In this document: piece by piece, positions 28,894 to 37,488 of the stretch
Position numbering within the stretch: the stretch's first letter is position 1
How the letters are laid out: every line of letters begins with the position of its first letter
Assembly (NCBI RefSeq): GCF_001742285.1
Contig: NZ_MIEK01000016.1
Coordinates: forward strand, 1 to 57,121
Direction of reading: 5' to 3'
Origin: Enterococcus rivorum
GTDB taxonomy: Bacteria > Bacillota > Bacilli > Lactobacillales > Enterococcaceae
Length of the DNA: 57,121 nt
Notes under the pieces: generated by a model
Told to the model about the DNA's origin: nothing
What the model saw: only the letters and a program-made list of their open reading frames with translations
The model's database searches: none
Program-made: the position numbers and the translations under genes

Positions 28894-29714
28894 AGCTTCA
28901 GAAGCAGAGAAAAGCACTTTTGGTTAAAATCGCTGGCGTTGCGTTAACTATTATGTGGCTGTATCCATTCTATTTGATCGTTATCAATTCATTTAAAACC
29001 AAAGCTGAAATTTTCAAAAACACACTAAATGTTCCTCAGAATTTTACGACAGAGAATTATCCAGTGGCATTTGAAAAGTTAGACTTTTTCAGGAGTGCAT
29101 TCAACTCAGTAATGATTACAGCAATTTCACTTTTTGTTGTGGTCATTTGCACTTCGATGGCTGCTTATGCATTATCTAGAAATAAAAGCAAGTTAAGTAA
29201 CAGCATTTATTTTGTGATTGCGATAGGTTTGTTGATCCCGTTTCAAGCGATTATGATTCCGCTAATTTCTTTTTTTGGAAAAGCGAATCTGTTGAATCGT
29301 CCGGGCTTAATTGTCATGTATTTAGGTTTGGCTAGTAGTATGGCGATTTTCTTGTATTTTGGTGCATTAAGAGGGATTCCACAGTCTTTAGATGAAGCAG
29401 CAACAATTGATGGTGCATCGAAATTTCAAATTTATTGGTACATTATTTTACCCCTATTGAAACCAACTACTGTGACAGTTATAGTGCTGAACGCAATCTG
29501 GTTTTGGAATGACTATTTGCTGCCATCATTGGTTATTAATAAAGAAGGAATGTACACGATTCCACTGAAAATGTTTTACTTCTTTGGACAATATTCGAAA
29601 CAATGGCATTTAGCTTTAGCAGCATTATTTATTGCGATAATTCCAATCATTATTCTTTATGTCTTTTTACAAAAATATATTATAAAAGGCATCTCTGATG
29701 GTGCCGTAAAATGA
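28890..29714 (+). CDS. Sugar ABC transporter permease 2
   Basis: This 274-residue MalG-like permease has about six TM segments and the EAA motif SLDEAATIDGASKFQIYWYIILPLLKP near 168-194. It forms the heterodimer with permease 1. No ATPase gene is present in the operon, so a shared MsmK/MsmX-like ATPase encoded elsewhere is presumably used. Confidence 0.93.
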   Translation: MKLQKQRKALLVKIAGVALTIMWLYPFYLIVINSFKTKAEIFKNTLNVPQNFTTENYPVAFEKLDFFRSAFNSVMITAISLFVVVICTSMAAYALSRNKSKLSNSIYFVIAIGLLIPFQAIMIPLISFFGKANLLNRPGLIVMYLGLASSMAIFLYFGALRGIPQSLDEAATIDGASKFQIYWYIILPLLKPTTVTVIVLNAIWFWNDYLLPSLVINKEGMYTIPLKMFYFFGQYSKQWHLALAALFIAIIPIIILYVFLQKYIIKGISDGAVK

Positions 29715-29724
29715 GGAGGACAAC

Positions 29725-32010
29725 ATGAAATTTACAGATGGTTATTGGATGACAAAAAAAGGCTATACGATTCAGACGCCAAAAGAAGTATTTACTTTTG
29801 ACACAACGAAAGAAACCGTAACGTTATATGCACCATACAAGAAAATTGAAGGACGGGGAGATACACTTAATATGGGAATGAGTACGATTACGTTATCTAG
29901 CCCATTAGAAGACATGATCTCTGTTAAAATTATTCACCATGAAAAAAATAACCCTGGACCTGTTTTTGAATTGCAAAAAGAGGAAACACACCCTTCAATA
30001 GATGAGAGTCAACAAGAACTATCTTTTACTTCAGGTTCTTTAAAAGCAAAAATAGCATTGAACGATAAATTTCGCTTACAATTTTTTGGACATAATCAGC
30101 TATTAACGGAATCCCCTTTTGGCGCGCAAGGAGAAATCAATCATGTTGATGGAACACATTACATGAGAGAACAGCTGGCTCTTGGAGTAGATGAGCAAAT
30201 TTATGGGTTAGGAGAACGTTTTACTCCTTTTATAAAAAATGGACAAACAGTCGATAGTTGGAATGAAGATGGGGGTACAGGCAGCGAACAAGCCTATAAA
30301 AATATTCCTTTCTATATGAGTAGTAATGGCTATGGTGTATTTGTAAATCATCCCGAAAAAGTTTCTTTCGAAATCGCTTCTGAAAATGTTTCTCGTGCGC
30401 AATTTAGTGTTGAAGGTGAGTCATTGGAGTACATTATTATTTATGGACCGACACCCAAAGAAATTATAGAAAAATATACACAGTTAACAGGTAAACCAAC
30501 ATTACCGCCAGCTTGGTCATTTGGGTTATGGTTGTCCACTTCATTTACTACGGATTATAGCGAAGCAACTGTTATGTCCTTCATTGATGGTATGTTAGAA
30601 AGAGAGATTCCGATAGAAGTATTCCATTTTGATTGTTTTTGGATGAAGGCTTTTGAATGGTGCAATTTTAAATGGGATGAAAAACTTTTTCCAGATCCTG
30701 AGGGAATGATTAAGAGAATACATGATAAAGGAATCAAGGTGTGTGTTTGGATTAATCCATATATTGGTCAAAAGTCACCGTTGTTTGAAGAGGGAAAGAA
30801 AAATGGTTACTTTTTGAAACAAGCTGACGGAAATGTTTGGCAATGGGATATGTGGCAGGCGGGTCAAGGGATTGTTGATTTTACGAATCCAGCAGCAGTA
30901 AAGTGGTATCAAGGTTATTTGTCAGAATTATTGGAAATGGGAGTAGACTGTTTCAAAACAGATTTTGGTGAGCGGATTCCAACGGATGCTGTCTATTTTG
31001 ACCACTCAGACCCCAATAAAACGCATAATTATTATAGCTATTTGTATAATGAGGCTGTTTTTTCTTTACTACAAGAAAAAAGAGGAGCGAATGAAGCAGT
31101 CCTCTTTGCCCGCTCAGGCACGGTTGGCTCTCAGAAATTTCCTGTTCATTGGGGTGGAGATAATCTTTCTCAGTATGTTTCGATGGCAGAAACTCTAAGA
31201 GGAGGACTTTCCTTTTTATTGTCTGGGTTTGGTTTTTGGAGTCATGATATTGGTGGCTTTGAAGAAAACGCTACTGCAGATATCTACAAACGTTGGACGC
31301 AGTTTGGCTTACTTTCAACACATAGTCGCTATCATGGGAATATTGAATATAGAGTACCTTGGCTTTATGATGAAGAAGCCGTTGATGTAACAAGGAAATT
31401 TACGCAATTGAAAGCACAACTGATGCCCTATCTATATACACAAGCAGTAGCTACCGCTAAGACAGGTGTTCCGATGATGCGACCACTATTTATGGAGTAT
31501 GTTGAAGACAAAAATACCTACTTTATCGATAAACAATATTTTTTAGGAGAGTCAATAATGGTTGCTCCTGTTTTCTCTGATAGTGGTAAGGTTCAGTATT
31601 ATTTACCACAAGGTTGTTGGACACAATTGCTAAATAACGAAGTAAAAGAAGTGAGTAGAAACGGGCAATGGCAGACTGAAACTCATGATTATCTTAGTCT
31701 TCCTGTTTGGGTTAAAGAAAATAGCATTGTAATCATGGGTCGAGAAAATCATCAAAGTGTTGCTTATGACTATAAAGATCAGGTAGAAATCCATTGTTAT
31801 CAATTATCTGCCGGGAGTCATCAACAAGAACTTATGAGCAATTCAGGAGATTTAGTTGCTAAGGTGAAAATAGAGAAAAATGCAGGAAATATTACAATCT
31901 CGCTAGAAGGATTTACAGGTGAAAATATTATTTTTATTCATGAAGGAGAAAAAATAATTAAACAAGAAGTGACTGGAAACACAACAGTCATTAATTTAGA
32001 GACTAGGTAA
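29725..32010 (+). CDS. Alpha-xylosidase, GH31 (YicI type)
   Basis: This 761-residue cytoplasmic glycosidase follows the YicI pattern. An N-terminal beta domain comes first (YGLGERFTPFIKNGQTVDSWNED). The TIM barrel has WSFGLWLSTSFTTDYSE, FHFDCFWMKAFEWCNFKWD, the nucleophile Asp in CFKTDFGERIP and the acid/base Asp in HWGGDN. The CFKTDFGERIP loop is that of alpha-xylosidases rather than alpha-glucosidases. It should release xylose from isoprimeverose or other alpha-xylosides taken up by the upstream transporter. No signal peptide is seen. Confidence 0.93.
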   Translation: MKFTDGYWMTKKGYTIQTPKEVFTFDTTKETVTLYAPYKKIEGRGDTLNMGMSTITLSSPLEDMISVKIIHHEKNNPGPVFELQKEETHPSIDESQQELSFTSGSLKAKIALNDKFRLQFFGHNQLLTESPFGAQGEINHVDGTHYMREQLALGVDEQIYGLGERFTPFIKNGQTVDSWNEDGGTGSEQAYKNIPFYMSSNGYGVFVNHPEKVSFEIASENVSRAQFSVEGESLEYIIIYGPTPKEIIEKYTQLTGKPTLPPAWSFGLWLSTSFTTDYSEATVMSFIDGMLEREIPIEVFHFDCFWMKAFEWCNFKWDEKLFPDPEGMIKRIHDKGIKVCVWINPYIGQKSPLFEEGKKNGYFLKQADGNVWQWDMWQAGQGIVDFTNPAAVKWYQGYLSELLEMGVDCFKTDFGERIPTDAVYFDHSDPNKTHNYYSYLYNEAVFSLLQEKRGANEAVLFARSGTVGSQKFPVHWGGDNLSQYVSMAETLRGGLSFLLSGFGFWSHDIGGFEENATADIYKRWTQFGLLSTHSRYHGNIEYRVPWLYDEEAVDVTRKFTQLKAQLMPYLYTQAVATAKTGVPMMRPLFMEYVEDKNTYFIDKQYFLGESIMVAPVFSDSGKVQYYLPQGCWTQLLNNEVKEVSRNGQWQTETHDYLSLPVWVKENSIVIMGRENHQSVAYDYKDQVEIHCYQLSAGSHQQELMSNSGDLVAKVKIEKNAGNITISLEGFTGENIIFIHEGEKIIKQEVTGNTTVINLETR

Positions 32011-32038
32011 AAATGAAGAACTAAGAGGGAGGGAGAAC

Positions 32039-33538
32039 ATGTCCTATGTTTTAGGCTTAGATTTAGGAACCAGTGGATTAAAAGGTTTGCTTGTCAATAA
32101 ACAAGGAGAGGTAGTTTGCTCAGCAACAGCTAATTATTCAATAGAGACTCCTCAGTCGGGATTTAGTGAACAAGATCCTGAAAATTGGATAAAAGCAGCA
32201 GAAAAAGTGCTTGCTGAACTTATTAAAGAACAACCTGATATTTTGGAATATTTGGAAGGAATTAGTTTTTCTGGTCAGATGCACAGCTTAGTTGTTTTAA
32301 ACAAGGAAAAACAAATTCTTAGAAACGCTATTTTATGGAATGATGTTAGAACCACTGAACAGTGCCAGCAAATAAGTGAAATAATGGGCGACGAGTTGTT
32401 GGAAATAACCAAAAATGCTCCGTTGGAAGGTTTTACTTTACCCAAAATTCTTTGGCTTCAGGAAAATGAACCTGAACTTTGGCAAGAAGTAGAACATATG
32501 TTATTGCCCAAAGATTATTTAGGCTTTTGGATGACGGATACGATTCATATGGATTATTCAGATGCAGCAGGTACGTTGCTATTAGATGTTGAGGGCAGAG
32601 GTTGGTCTTGGAAAATCGTGGATATATTTGGAATTAAGCGAGAAATGTTAGCAGAATTGGTTCATTCGGGGCAACAAATTGGTGTTTTAAAAAAAGAATT
32701 ATGTCATCATTTTGGGTTCAAAAATGAAGTGCGAATTTTCGCAGGTGGTGCAGATAACGCTTGTGCAGCTATTGGTGCGGGTGTAATTGATGAAGGCTTG
32801 GGTATGTGCAGTATTGGGACATCAGGTGTTTTTCTTTCCTTTGAGAAAGAGTCTAAAGTCACTTATGCTGGGAATTTGCATGTATTTAATCATGTACTGA
32901 ATAATAGCTGGTATTCGATGGGAGTAACATTAGCTGCGGGTCATAGTTTGGCATGGTTTAAAGAAAATTTTGCCGAAGAATCTTCTTATGAAGAAATGCT
33001 AAAAGGAATCGATGCAATAGAGCCTGGTTCAGAAGGGTTGCTTTTTTCACCTTATATTGTGGGAGAACGAACACCTTATGCTGATAGTCAAATTAGAGGC
33101 AGCTTCATTGGTTTGGATGCAAATCATACACTTAAGCATTTAGCAAAAGCAGTTCTGGAAGGAATTACCTTTTCATTAAAAGATTCCCAACAGTTGATGG
33201 AACAAATTGCTCACAAGAAATTCACAAAAATTGTTTCGGTAGGTGGAGGGGCTAAAAATAGAGACTGGTTACAAATCCAGGCAGATGTTTTTAATACCAA
33301 AGTAGTCAATTTAGAAGTAGAGCAAGGACCAGGTCTAGGCGCTGCAATGATAGCTGCTGTCGGTTGCCAGTGGTTTGAGGATATTCAAAAATGCAGTGAT
33401 GTTTTTGTTAAATACCAAGAAGAATTTGAACCGAATATAGATAATGTAGAAAAATATAAGGAAATATACCAGATCTATACAGAAGTGTATGCTGCAACGA
33501 AAGGGATTTGTTATCGATTGGCGAAGAGAAGAGGATAG
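32039..33538 (+). CDS. xylB: Xylulokinase
   Basis: This 499-residue FGGY kinase phosphorylates D-xylulose. LGLDLGTSGLKGLLVNKQG (about 4-22) is the phosphate-binding loop. FSGQMHSLVVL, ILWNDVRT, ADNACAAIGAGV, SIGTSGVF, SPYIVGERTPYAD and the ATP-site VSVGGGAKNRDWLQIQADVF are all present. It is the last gene of the xyl operon, with a GGGAGGG site, and supplies the pentose phosphate or phosphoketolase route. Confidence 0.96.
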   Translation: MSYVLGLDLGTSGLKGLLVNKQGEVVCSATANYSIETPQSGFSEQDPENWIKAAEKVLAELIKEQPDILEYLEGISFSGQMHSLVVLNKEKQILRNAILWNDVRTTEQCQQISEIMGDELLEITKNAPLEGFTLPKILWLQENEPELWQEVEHMLLPKDYLGFWMTDTIHMDYSDAAGTLLLDVEGRGWSWKIVDIFGIKREMLAELVHSGQQIGVLKKELCHHFGFKNEVRIFAGGADNACAAIGAGVIDEGLGMCSIGTSGVFLSFEKESKVTYAGNLHVFNHVLNNSWYSMGVTLAAGHSLAWFKENFAEESSYEEMLKGIDAIEPGSEGLLFSPYIVGERTPYADSQIRGSFIGLDANHTLKHLAKAVLEGITFSLKDSQQLMEQIAHKKFTKIVSVGGGAKNRDWLQIQADVFNTKVVNLEVEQGPGLGAAMIAAVGCQWFEDIQKCSDVFVKYQEEFEPNIDNVEKYKEIYQIYTEVYAATKGICYRLAKRRG

Positions 33539-33623
33539 CTCTGACTTAAATCACAAGTTTATACGACCATAAGTATAGCAACAGAGCTGATTAAACGCTT
33601 AGAAATAGAGAAAAAATTATAAA

Positions 33624-33676
33624 AATCGGAAGGATGAGTCTTATTTTACCATGACTCGTCTTTCCGTTTTTTCTTC
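33624..33676. terminator. Bidirectional terminator between xylB and agrA
   Basis: CGGAAGGATGAGTC pairs with GACTCGTCTTTCCG, with AT tracts on both sides. It ends both the xyl operon (+) and the agr operon (-). Confidence 0.85.
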
Positions 33677-33680
33677 CAAC

Positions 33681-34436
33681 TTATTGTAGAGAAATACCAT
33701 TGTTGATCGCTTTTAATTTTTCTAAAGCTGTTTTGATTTTACGGCGAGAAATCAAGCAACTACGTTCTTTATCAAAATAAATGATGCCTTCAGAACGATC
33801 AATTTCTACAACTGATGCCAAGTTGACAACGAATGAGCGATGTACTTTGTAAAAATTATCTCCAAGTTTTTCAATTTCATCTAGTGTAGCATAGAAATTC
33901 ACTAGCCTAGACTTGCAAATTAGCCGTAGCTTATGAGAAACCTCAGTTGTTTCAAAATAAAGTATATCTGAGAGGGGCACTTGAAAACTAGTATATTGAT
34001 TTTCAAAAACAAATAGCTCTTCTTTTTTTGTTTTATTTTTTAAACCAATTAAATTGTCGAAACAAGAAGCAATGTGCTCTTTAATTTCTTCAATATTCCA
34101 GTCTTTGTCAATAAAATCAAATGCTGAAACTTTATAAGCATATGTGATTGGGGCAAATTCAGAATGGGTAGTAATAAAAACAATGACTCCATTTGTATCA
34201 ACTTCTCTGATTTTTTGTGCAAGTTCCAACCCCATTTTCTTTTCTCCATTAATTTCAATATCTAAAAAATAAATATTTTGGCTGACTGTTTCCTTAATTT
34301 TTTCTAATAAAAATTTTGGTTTAGCAGTTGTCGTAATTGATTGAGCCAGCCACTTATTTTCAAGTAAAACTTCTCTAATGATCTTTTCTAGCCTTTGTTG
34401 TTGCAGAATATCATCTTCTAACAAAAAGACATTCAT
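33681..34436 (-). CDS. agrA: AgrA-like LytTR response regulator
   Basis: This 251-residue regulator has a receiver domain (about 1-125) with acidic pocket LLEDD, phospho-acceptor Asp in YFLDIEI (about 58) and HSEFAPITYAYKVSAFDFIDKD. A LytTR DNA-binding domain (about 145-245) contains FYKVHRSFVVNLASV and SRRKIKTALEKL. It starts at an ATGA overlap with agrC. It should be phosphorylated by AgrC on sensing the peptide, then bind the paired repeats upstream of agrB, lanA1, lanA4 and the orphan LytTR gene. Confidence 0.93.
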   Translation of the reverse strand: MNVFLLEDDILQQQRLEKIIREVLLENKWLAQSITTTAKPKFLLEKIKETVSQNIYFLDIEINGEKKMGLELAQKIREVDTNGVIVFITTHSEFAPITYAYKVSAFDFIDKDWNIEEIKEHIASCFDNLIGLKNKTKKEELFVFENQYTSFQVPLSDILYFETTEVSHKLRLICKSRLVNFYATLDEIEKLGDNFYKVHRSFVVNLASVVEIDRSEGIIYFDKERSCLISRRKIKTALEKLKAINNGISLQ

Positions 34437-35761
34437 TTTTTTATCTCCTCTCTGATTATCAAAGTTTGTCGAAATAAAAAGGGTTCAACTTCAGTTTGTA
34501 AAGAAATGTGCGGGTATTCTTTTAAAATTTTTTCAACAGTAGCTAAGCCTGTTCCGTGATCTCCTCCTTTTGTGGAATACCCTTTTTGGAAAAGTTTCCT
34601 AGTGTCTAGCTGCTCATTTTCATAAGAATTCTCGATGATGATTCGTTTTTCTTTTCGGTTATGATTCATCAGAAAAACAATAGTAAGGAAAGGGTCCCTA
34701 GTTATTTCTGCCGCTTCAATTGCATTATCCAATAAAATAGATGTAATTCGAATGTAGTCTAGTATTTCAATCGGTTCATCCTGAATCACATCCTCCACTT
34801 CAAAATGGACCTTAATTTTTTTTTGCCAAGCGTTAATAATATGCGTTGAAAACACTCCTTTGATAGGAAGTGTTTTCAGATTGTTTAATTTTGTTAAGGA
34901 GTACTGTTCTTCTTGAAGTGCTATTCCTTCTTTTATCAATACTTGTTTATAAGCATGTTCAATAACCGTGAGATCCTTCGTTTTGATACTTTCATTTAGA
35001 CTGATGAGAACATTATGATAGTCGTGTTTAAAGCTACGAATTTCATCGTACATAGCTTCAACTTGTTGCACATAAGCGTTTAAATCATGTAATTGATTCT
35101 CCTTTAACTCTTGAATACGTTGCCGCTCCATTTCACGAATCTTGTATCTAATGTACCGTAGGAGAATAACGATTAATAGTATAAACGATACTAACATGTA
35201 GGCACGAATAGGATTGTCTTTTTTTAGTAAGTGAGTTTCTATCCAATAGCTAGTGAACTGAATAGTACAGCAAATGGTTAGTAAGACATTAATAGTGAAT
35301 AGGAAATTTTGGTTTAATATATCAATATTTTTTCGCAAAAAAGTTAATTCAAGTTCTACTTTTTTTACTAATATGAAATTAGTAAATAGAGATAGTGCTG
35401 GAATAAATGTTAGATTGAGTAAAATCTCATAATTATCATATAAAGTTTTTCCGAAAATAAAATGGAGAAGTACTGTAAAAAAATATGCTAATAAAGAACT
35501 TGAAAAAACAGAATATATACTGTAAAACCAAGCTAAATTAGTGTCTAATTTATTTTTTTGAAAAAATTTTAATAAAAATAAATAGAGAACAATTACTATG
35601 AAGCTAAAATAATTTAGTAAAGGATACGTTGTTATCACTATAAAGACTAAAAAAAGAAAGTGATTAATAGGAATAGCCATTTTTGCAATAGACTTGTATA
35701 GTAAGCAAATCGTTAACAGTTGAATGGATACTGAAGAAGCTAAATCAAACAAAAAAATCAT
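34433..35761 (-). CDS. agrC: AgrC-like sensor histidine kinase
   Basis: This 442-residue membrane kinase has about six or seven TM segments in residues 1-215, then a coiled region and the GHKL kinase. The phosphorylated His is in SFKHDYHNVLISL (about 250). The N box is LLDNAIEAAEI and the G box GDHGTGLATVEKIL. It belongs to the HPK10 group that reads cyclic peptides. The start ATG overlaps the agrD stop by four bases (ATGA), and its stop overlaps agrA in the same way, so the whole operon is translationally coupled. Confidence 0.92.
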   Translation of the reverse strand: MIFLFDLASSVSIQLLTICLLYKSIAKMAIPINHFLFLVFIVITTYPLLNYFSFIVIVLYLFLLKFFQKNKLDTNLAWFYSIYSVFSSSLLAYFFTVLLHFIFGKTLYDNYEILLNLTFIPALSLFTNFILVKKVELELTFLRKNIDILNQNFLFTINVLLTICCTIQFTSYWIETHLLKKDNPIRAYMLVSFILLIVILLRYIRYKIREMERQRIQELKENQLHDLNAYVQQVEAMYDEIRSFKHDYHNVLISLNESIKTKDLTVIEHAYKQVLIKEGIALQEEQYSLTKLNNLKTLPIKGVFSTHIINAWQKKIKVHFEVEDVIQDEPIEILDYIRITSILLDNAIEAAEITRDPFLTIVFLMNHNRKEKRIIIENSYENEQLDTRKLFQKGYSTKGGDHGTGLATVEKILKEYPHISLQTEVEPFLFRQTLIIREEIKK

Positions 35762-35904
35762 AGTTTTTTGAAAATTCTTACATTAGGATTTTGCGGTTCG
35801 AAAAAAACTGTTTTACATCCAGCGAAAGGTACTATAGACCAAACTAATAATATTTTTGCAAGTAGTTCACACCAATTCCTATTTTTCTTCAACATATTTT
35901 TCAT
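35758..35904 (-). CDS. agrD: AgrD-like autoinducing peptide precursor
   Basis: This 48-residue reading frame is easily missed because of its size. It begins MKNMLKKNRNWCELLAKILL, an amphipathic helix that would sit on the membrane. The peptide region FAGCKTVFFEPQNP follows, then a charged tail (NVRIFKKL). The FEP.NP element matches the AgrD C-terminal recognition motif (Listeria YEPKSP, Staphylococcus DEPEVP). Cleavage by AgrB before FEP would leave Cys30-Lys-Thr-Val-Phe34, a five-residue thiolactone ring. It starts 26 bases inside the agrB end after AAAGGAG and overlaps agrC by four. The exact N-terminus of the signal is unknown. Confidence 0.93.
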   Translation of the reverse strand: MKNMLKKNRNWCELLAKILLVWSIVPFAGCKTVFFEPQNPNVRIFKKL

Positions 35905-36487
35905 AATTTCTATAACTCCTTTTCATTAATTTATAAAATAGTGGGCTGATCATTAGTGTCTCAACGAGAAGCCCAATTATTACCAACGTTTGAATCATCG
36001 TAGTTTGAACAATAAATGAGAAAGCTATTATTGCTAAAGTAACAAAGATTGCCAACCTTCTTTTTCTTTTTCGTTCACTAATACTAACTAAAGGGTTCTT
36101 TTCAGTATCGGCTGGAGCATAATGCCAAACGCTGATAAGTACAACGATTGAAAGAATCACAACGAACCAACTACTGAAAGTATTGTGTGTCATTTTTAGC
36201 AGCAATGGAATGCCGATAAAAATTGTGATACCAAAAATAGAGCAAATCGTGGATGACTTTGCATGCCAGCCACCAGCCTGCGATCTTAAAAGTACATATG
36301 CGCAGTTCATCACAAATGTTTCTAGCAAAGTTCCCAACAACAAAGCTAAAACATAAATTTGAATACTTTTGAATAGGTTAATTAAAACAACCTCTAAAAA
36401 GTAACAAACCTTTTCATAGTCCTCTTCCGACATGTAATCTTGTGCTCGAATTTTTCTGAGACAATAAAGTGTTAAGTTGTGTGTCAT
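35879..36487 (-). CDS. agrB: AgrB-like peptide-processing membrane protease
   Basis: This 202-residue integral membrane cysteine protease cleaves AgrD and forms the thiolactone. The catalytic pair is visible in GGWHAKSSTICSI (His near 75, Cys seven residues later, the family spacing). About five or six TM segments follow. The N-terminus carries the usual amphipathic DYMSEEDYEKVCYFLEV. It is first in agrBDCA, with an AAGGAG site, and is preceded by an AgrA-type paired repeat. Confidence 0.93.
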   Translation of the reverse strand: MTHNLTLYCLRKIRAQDYMSEEDYEKVCYFLEVVLINLFKSIQIYVLALLLGTLLETFVMNCAYVLLRSQAGGWHAKSSTICSIFGITIFIGIPLLLKMTHNTFSSWFVVILSIVVLISVWHYAPADTEKNPLVSISERKRKRRLAIFVTLAIIAFSFIVQTTMIQTLVIIGLLVETLMISPLFYKLMKRSYRNYEKYVEEK

Positions 36488-36519
36488 TCTTTTTCTCCTT
36501 TTTTATATTTCATAATAAA

Positions 36520-36585
36520 ATTGTATGCGTATTCTTCAGGAAAGGCAACGAAAAAATCGTGAATGGTCGTTTTTTAGCCTTGAAT
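36520..36585 (-). promoter_or_regulatory. AgrA/LytTR-type promoter of agrBDCA
   Basis: On the minus strand ATTCAAGGCT (36585-36576) and ATTCACGATT (36564-36555) start 21 bases apart. The -10 box TACAAT (36525-36520) begins 29 bases after the second. No good -35 is present, as expected for activator-dependent promoters. This predicts positive autoregulation. Confidence 0.82.
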
Positions 36586-36601
36586 GGTCATTTTATAGTG
36601 A

Positions 36602-36946
36602 TTATAAAGCTAAAAATTTCCATTGAACTATTAACTCGCTTAATTTTCTTCTTGAAACTATACAATTGTTTTCTTTTTCATCAGTGAAATAAATTCTTTT
36701 CTTTGTCCGGTCTATTTCTTTAATAACTTGCAAATTGACAATTACTGATCGGTGACATCGAAATAGACTAGGGTAGCTCTTTTTTTCGTAGTCTTTTAAA
36801 CTTCCCTTACAATAATAGGTTTCATTTTGTGTGACGAAGCACAAGAGATGCTCCTTCTTTTTTACGGTTGAAATATAAAGTAGTTTGTTTAAAGACAATT
36901 TGATAAATTTATTACCTATATTAAGGATAATATATGCAGTTCTCAT
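36602..36946 (-). CDS. Orphan LytTR DNA-binding protein without receiver domain
   Basis: This 114-residue protein is little more than a LytTR domain. LSLNKLLYISTVKKKEHLL is the first strand pair, SLFRCHRSVIVNLQVIKEID the conserved core and ENNCIVSRRKLSELI the C-terminal part, closely like AgrA residues 150-245. There is no phosphorylation module. ATG 36946 follows AGGAGGTG; an opening further upstream has no ribosome site. It has its own AgrA-type promoter and is divergent from lanA1. It may be a modulator that competes for or strengthens binding at the same repeats. Confidence 0.85.
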   Translation of the reverse strand: MRTAYIILNIGNKFIKLSLNKLLYISTVKKKEHLLCFVTQNETYYCKGSLKDYEKKSYPSLFRCHRSVIVNLQVIKEIDRTKKRIYFTDEKENNCIVSRRKLSELIVQWKFLAL

Positions 36947-36975
36947 TGTAAACACCTCCTTCTTCTTTATCGTTA

Positions 36976-37041
36976 ATAATAGAGGAAATGAAATTTGCTT
37001 TAAAGTCATTTATCGTGAATGGTTCATTTTTGCCCCTCAAC
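36976..37041 (-). promoter_or_regulatory. AgrA/LytTR-type promoter of the orphan LytTR gene
   Basis: On the minus strand GTTGAGGGGC (37041-37032) and ATTCACGATA (37020-37011) start 21 bases apart. The -10 TATTAT (36981-36976) begins 29 bases after the second. The first repeat is the weakest of the set, so this promoter may be less responsive. Confidence 0.72.
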
Positions 37042-37067
37042 GGATTGTTCAAGAAAAATTTAAGACC

Positions 37068-37133
37068 GTTCAGGGTGGAAAATCGATCATTTAGGGTGAA
37101 GACCTATCGAATTCATGAAAATGAGATTATAGT
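37068..37133 (+). promoter_or_regulatory. AgrA/LytTR-type promoter of lanA1
   Basis: GTTCAGGGTG (37068-37077) and ATTTAGGGTG (37089-37098) start 21 bases apart, and TATAGT (37128-37133) begins 29 bases later. The transcript would have a leader of about 100 bases before lanA1. Confidence 0.85.
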
Positions 37134-37241
37134 TTAGTCATGGATAAGCAACACACAAGAAATTGATTAATTGCTATCTAAAAAATAGTTAGATTGACGT
37201 CGATAACTAATGCAAAGAATAAAAGAAAAGGAGAAAGAAGA

Positions 37242-37442
37242 ATGAGTGAAAAGGATTTAAAAAAACTAACACAAGATGAATTGGAAAAGATGCAAAAAGC
37301 AATTGGTAACGTAAGTGAGGAAGAGTTAGAATCCATCGTAGGGGCTGGCGGAGATATGAATGCTGAAACAACATTCAAATGTGCCCAACTAGTTACGCAA
37401 GTGGTAACAGGATTATGGACAAAGCGCCCGTTTTGTAAATGA
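37242..37442 (+). CDS. Lanthipeptide precursor A1 (cytolysin small-subunit type)
   Basis: This 66-residue precursor has an acidic leader (MSEKDLKKLTQDELEKMQKA to ESIVGAGG) and a core with TTFKC near its start and TKRPFCK at its end. The region around GGDMNAETT parallels enterococcal cytolysin (GSGDVQAETTP). There LanT cuts after the Gly pair and a subtilase then removes a six-residue stub ending in Glu. If so here, the final peptide starts at TTFKC. Two rings are expected: Thr-Cys in TTFKC and Thr-Cys in TKRPFC. ATG 37242 follows AAAGGAG; an upstream frame opening is not used. Confidence 0.9.
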   Translation: MSEKDLKKLTQDELEKMQKAIGNVSEEELESIVGAGGDMNAETTFKCAQLVTQVVTGLWTKRPFCK

Positions 37443-37488
37443 TAATTCAGTAAATAATATTAAGAATTTTAAAATAGGAGGAATAGAT

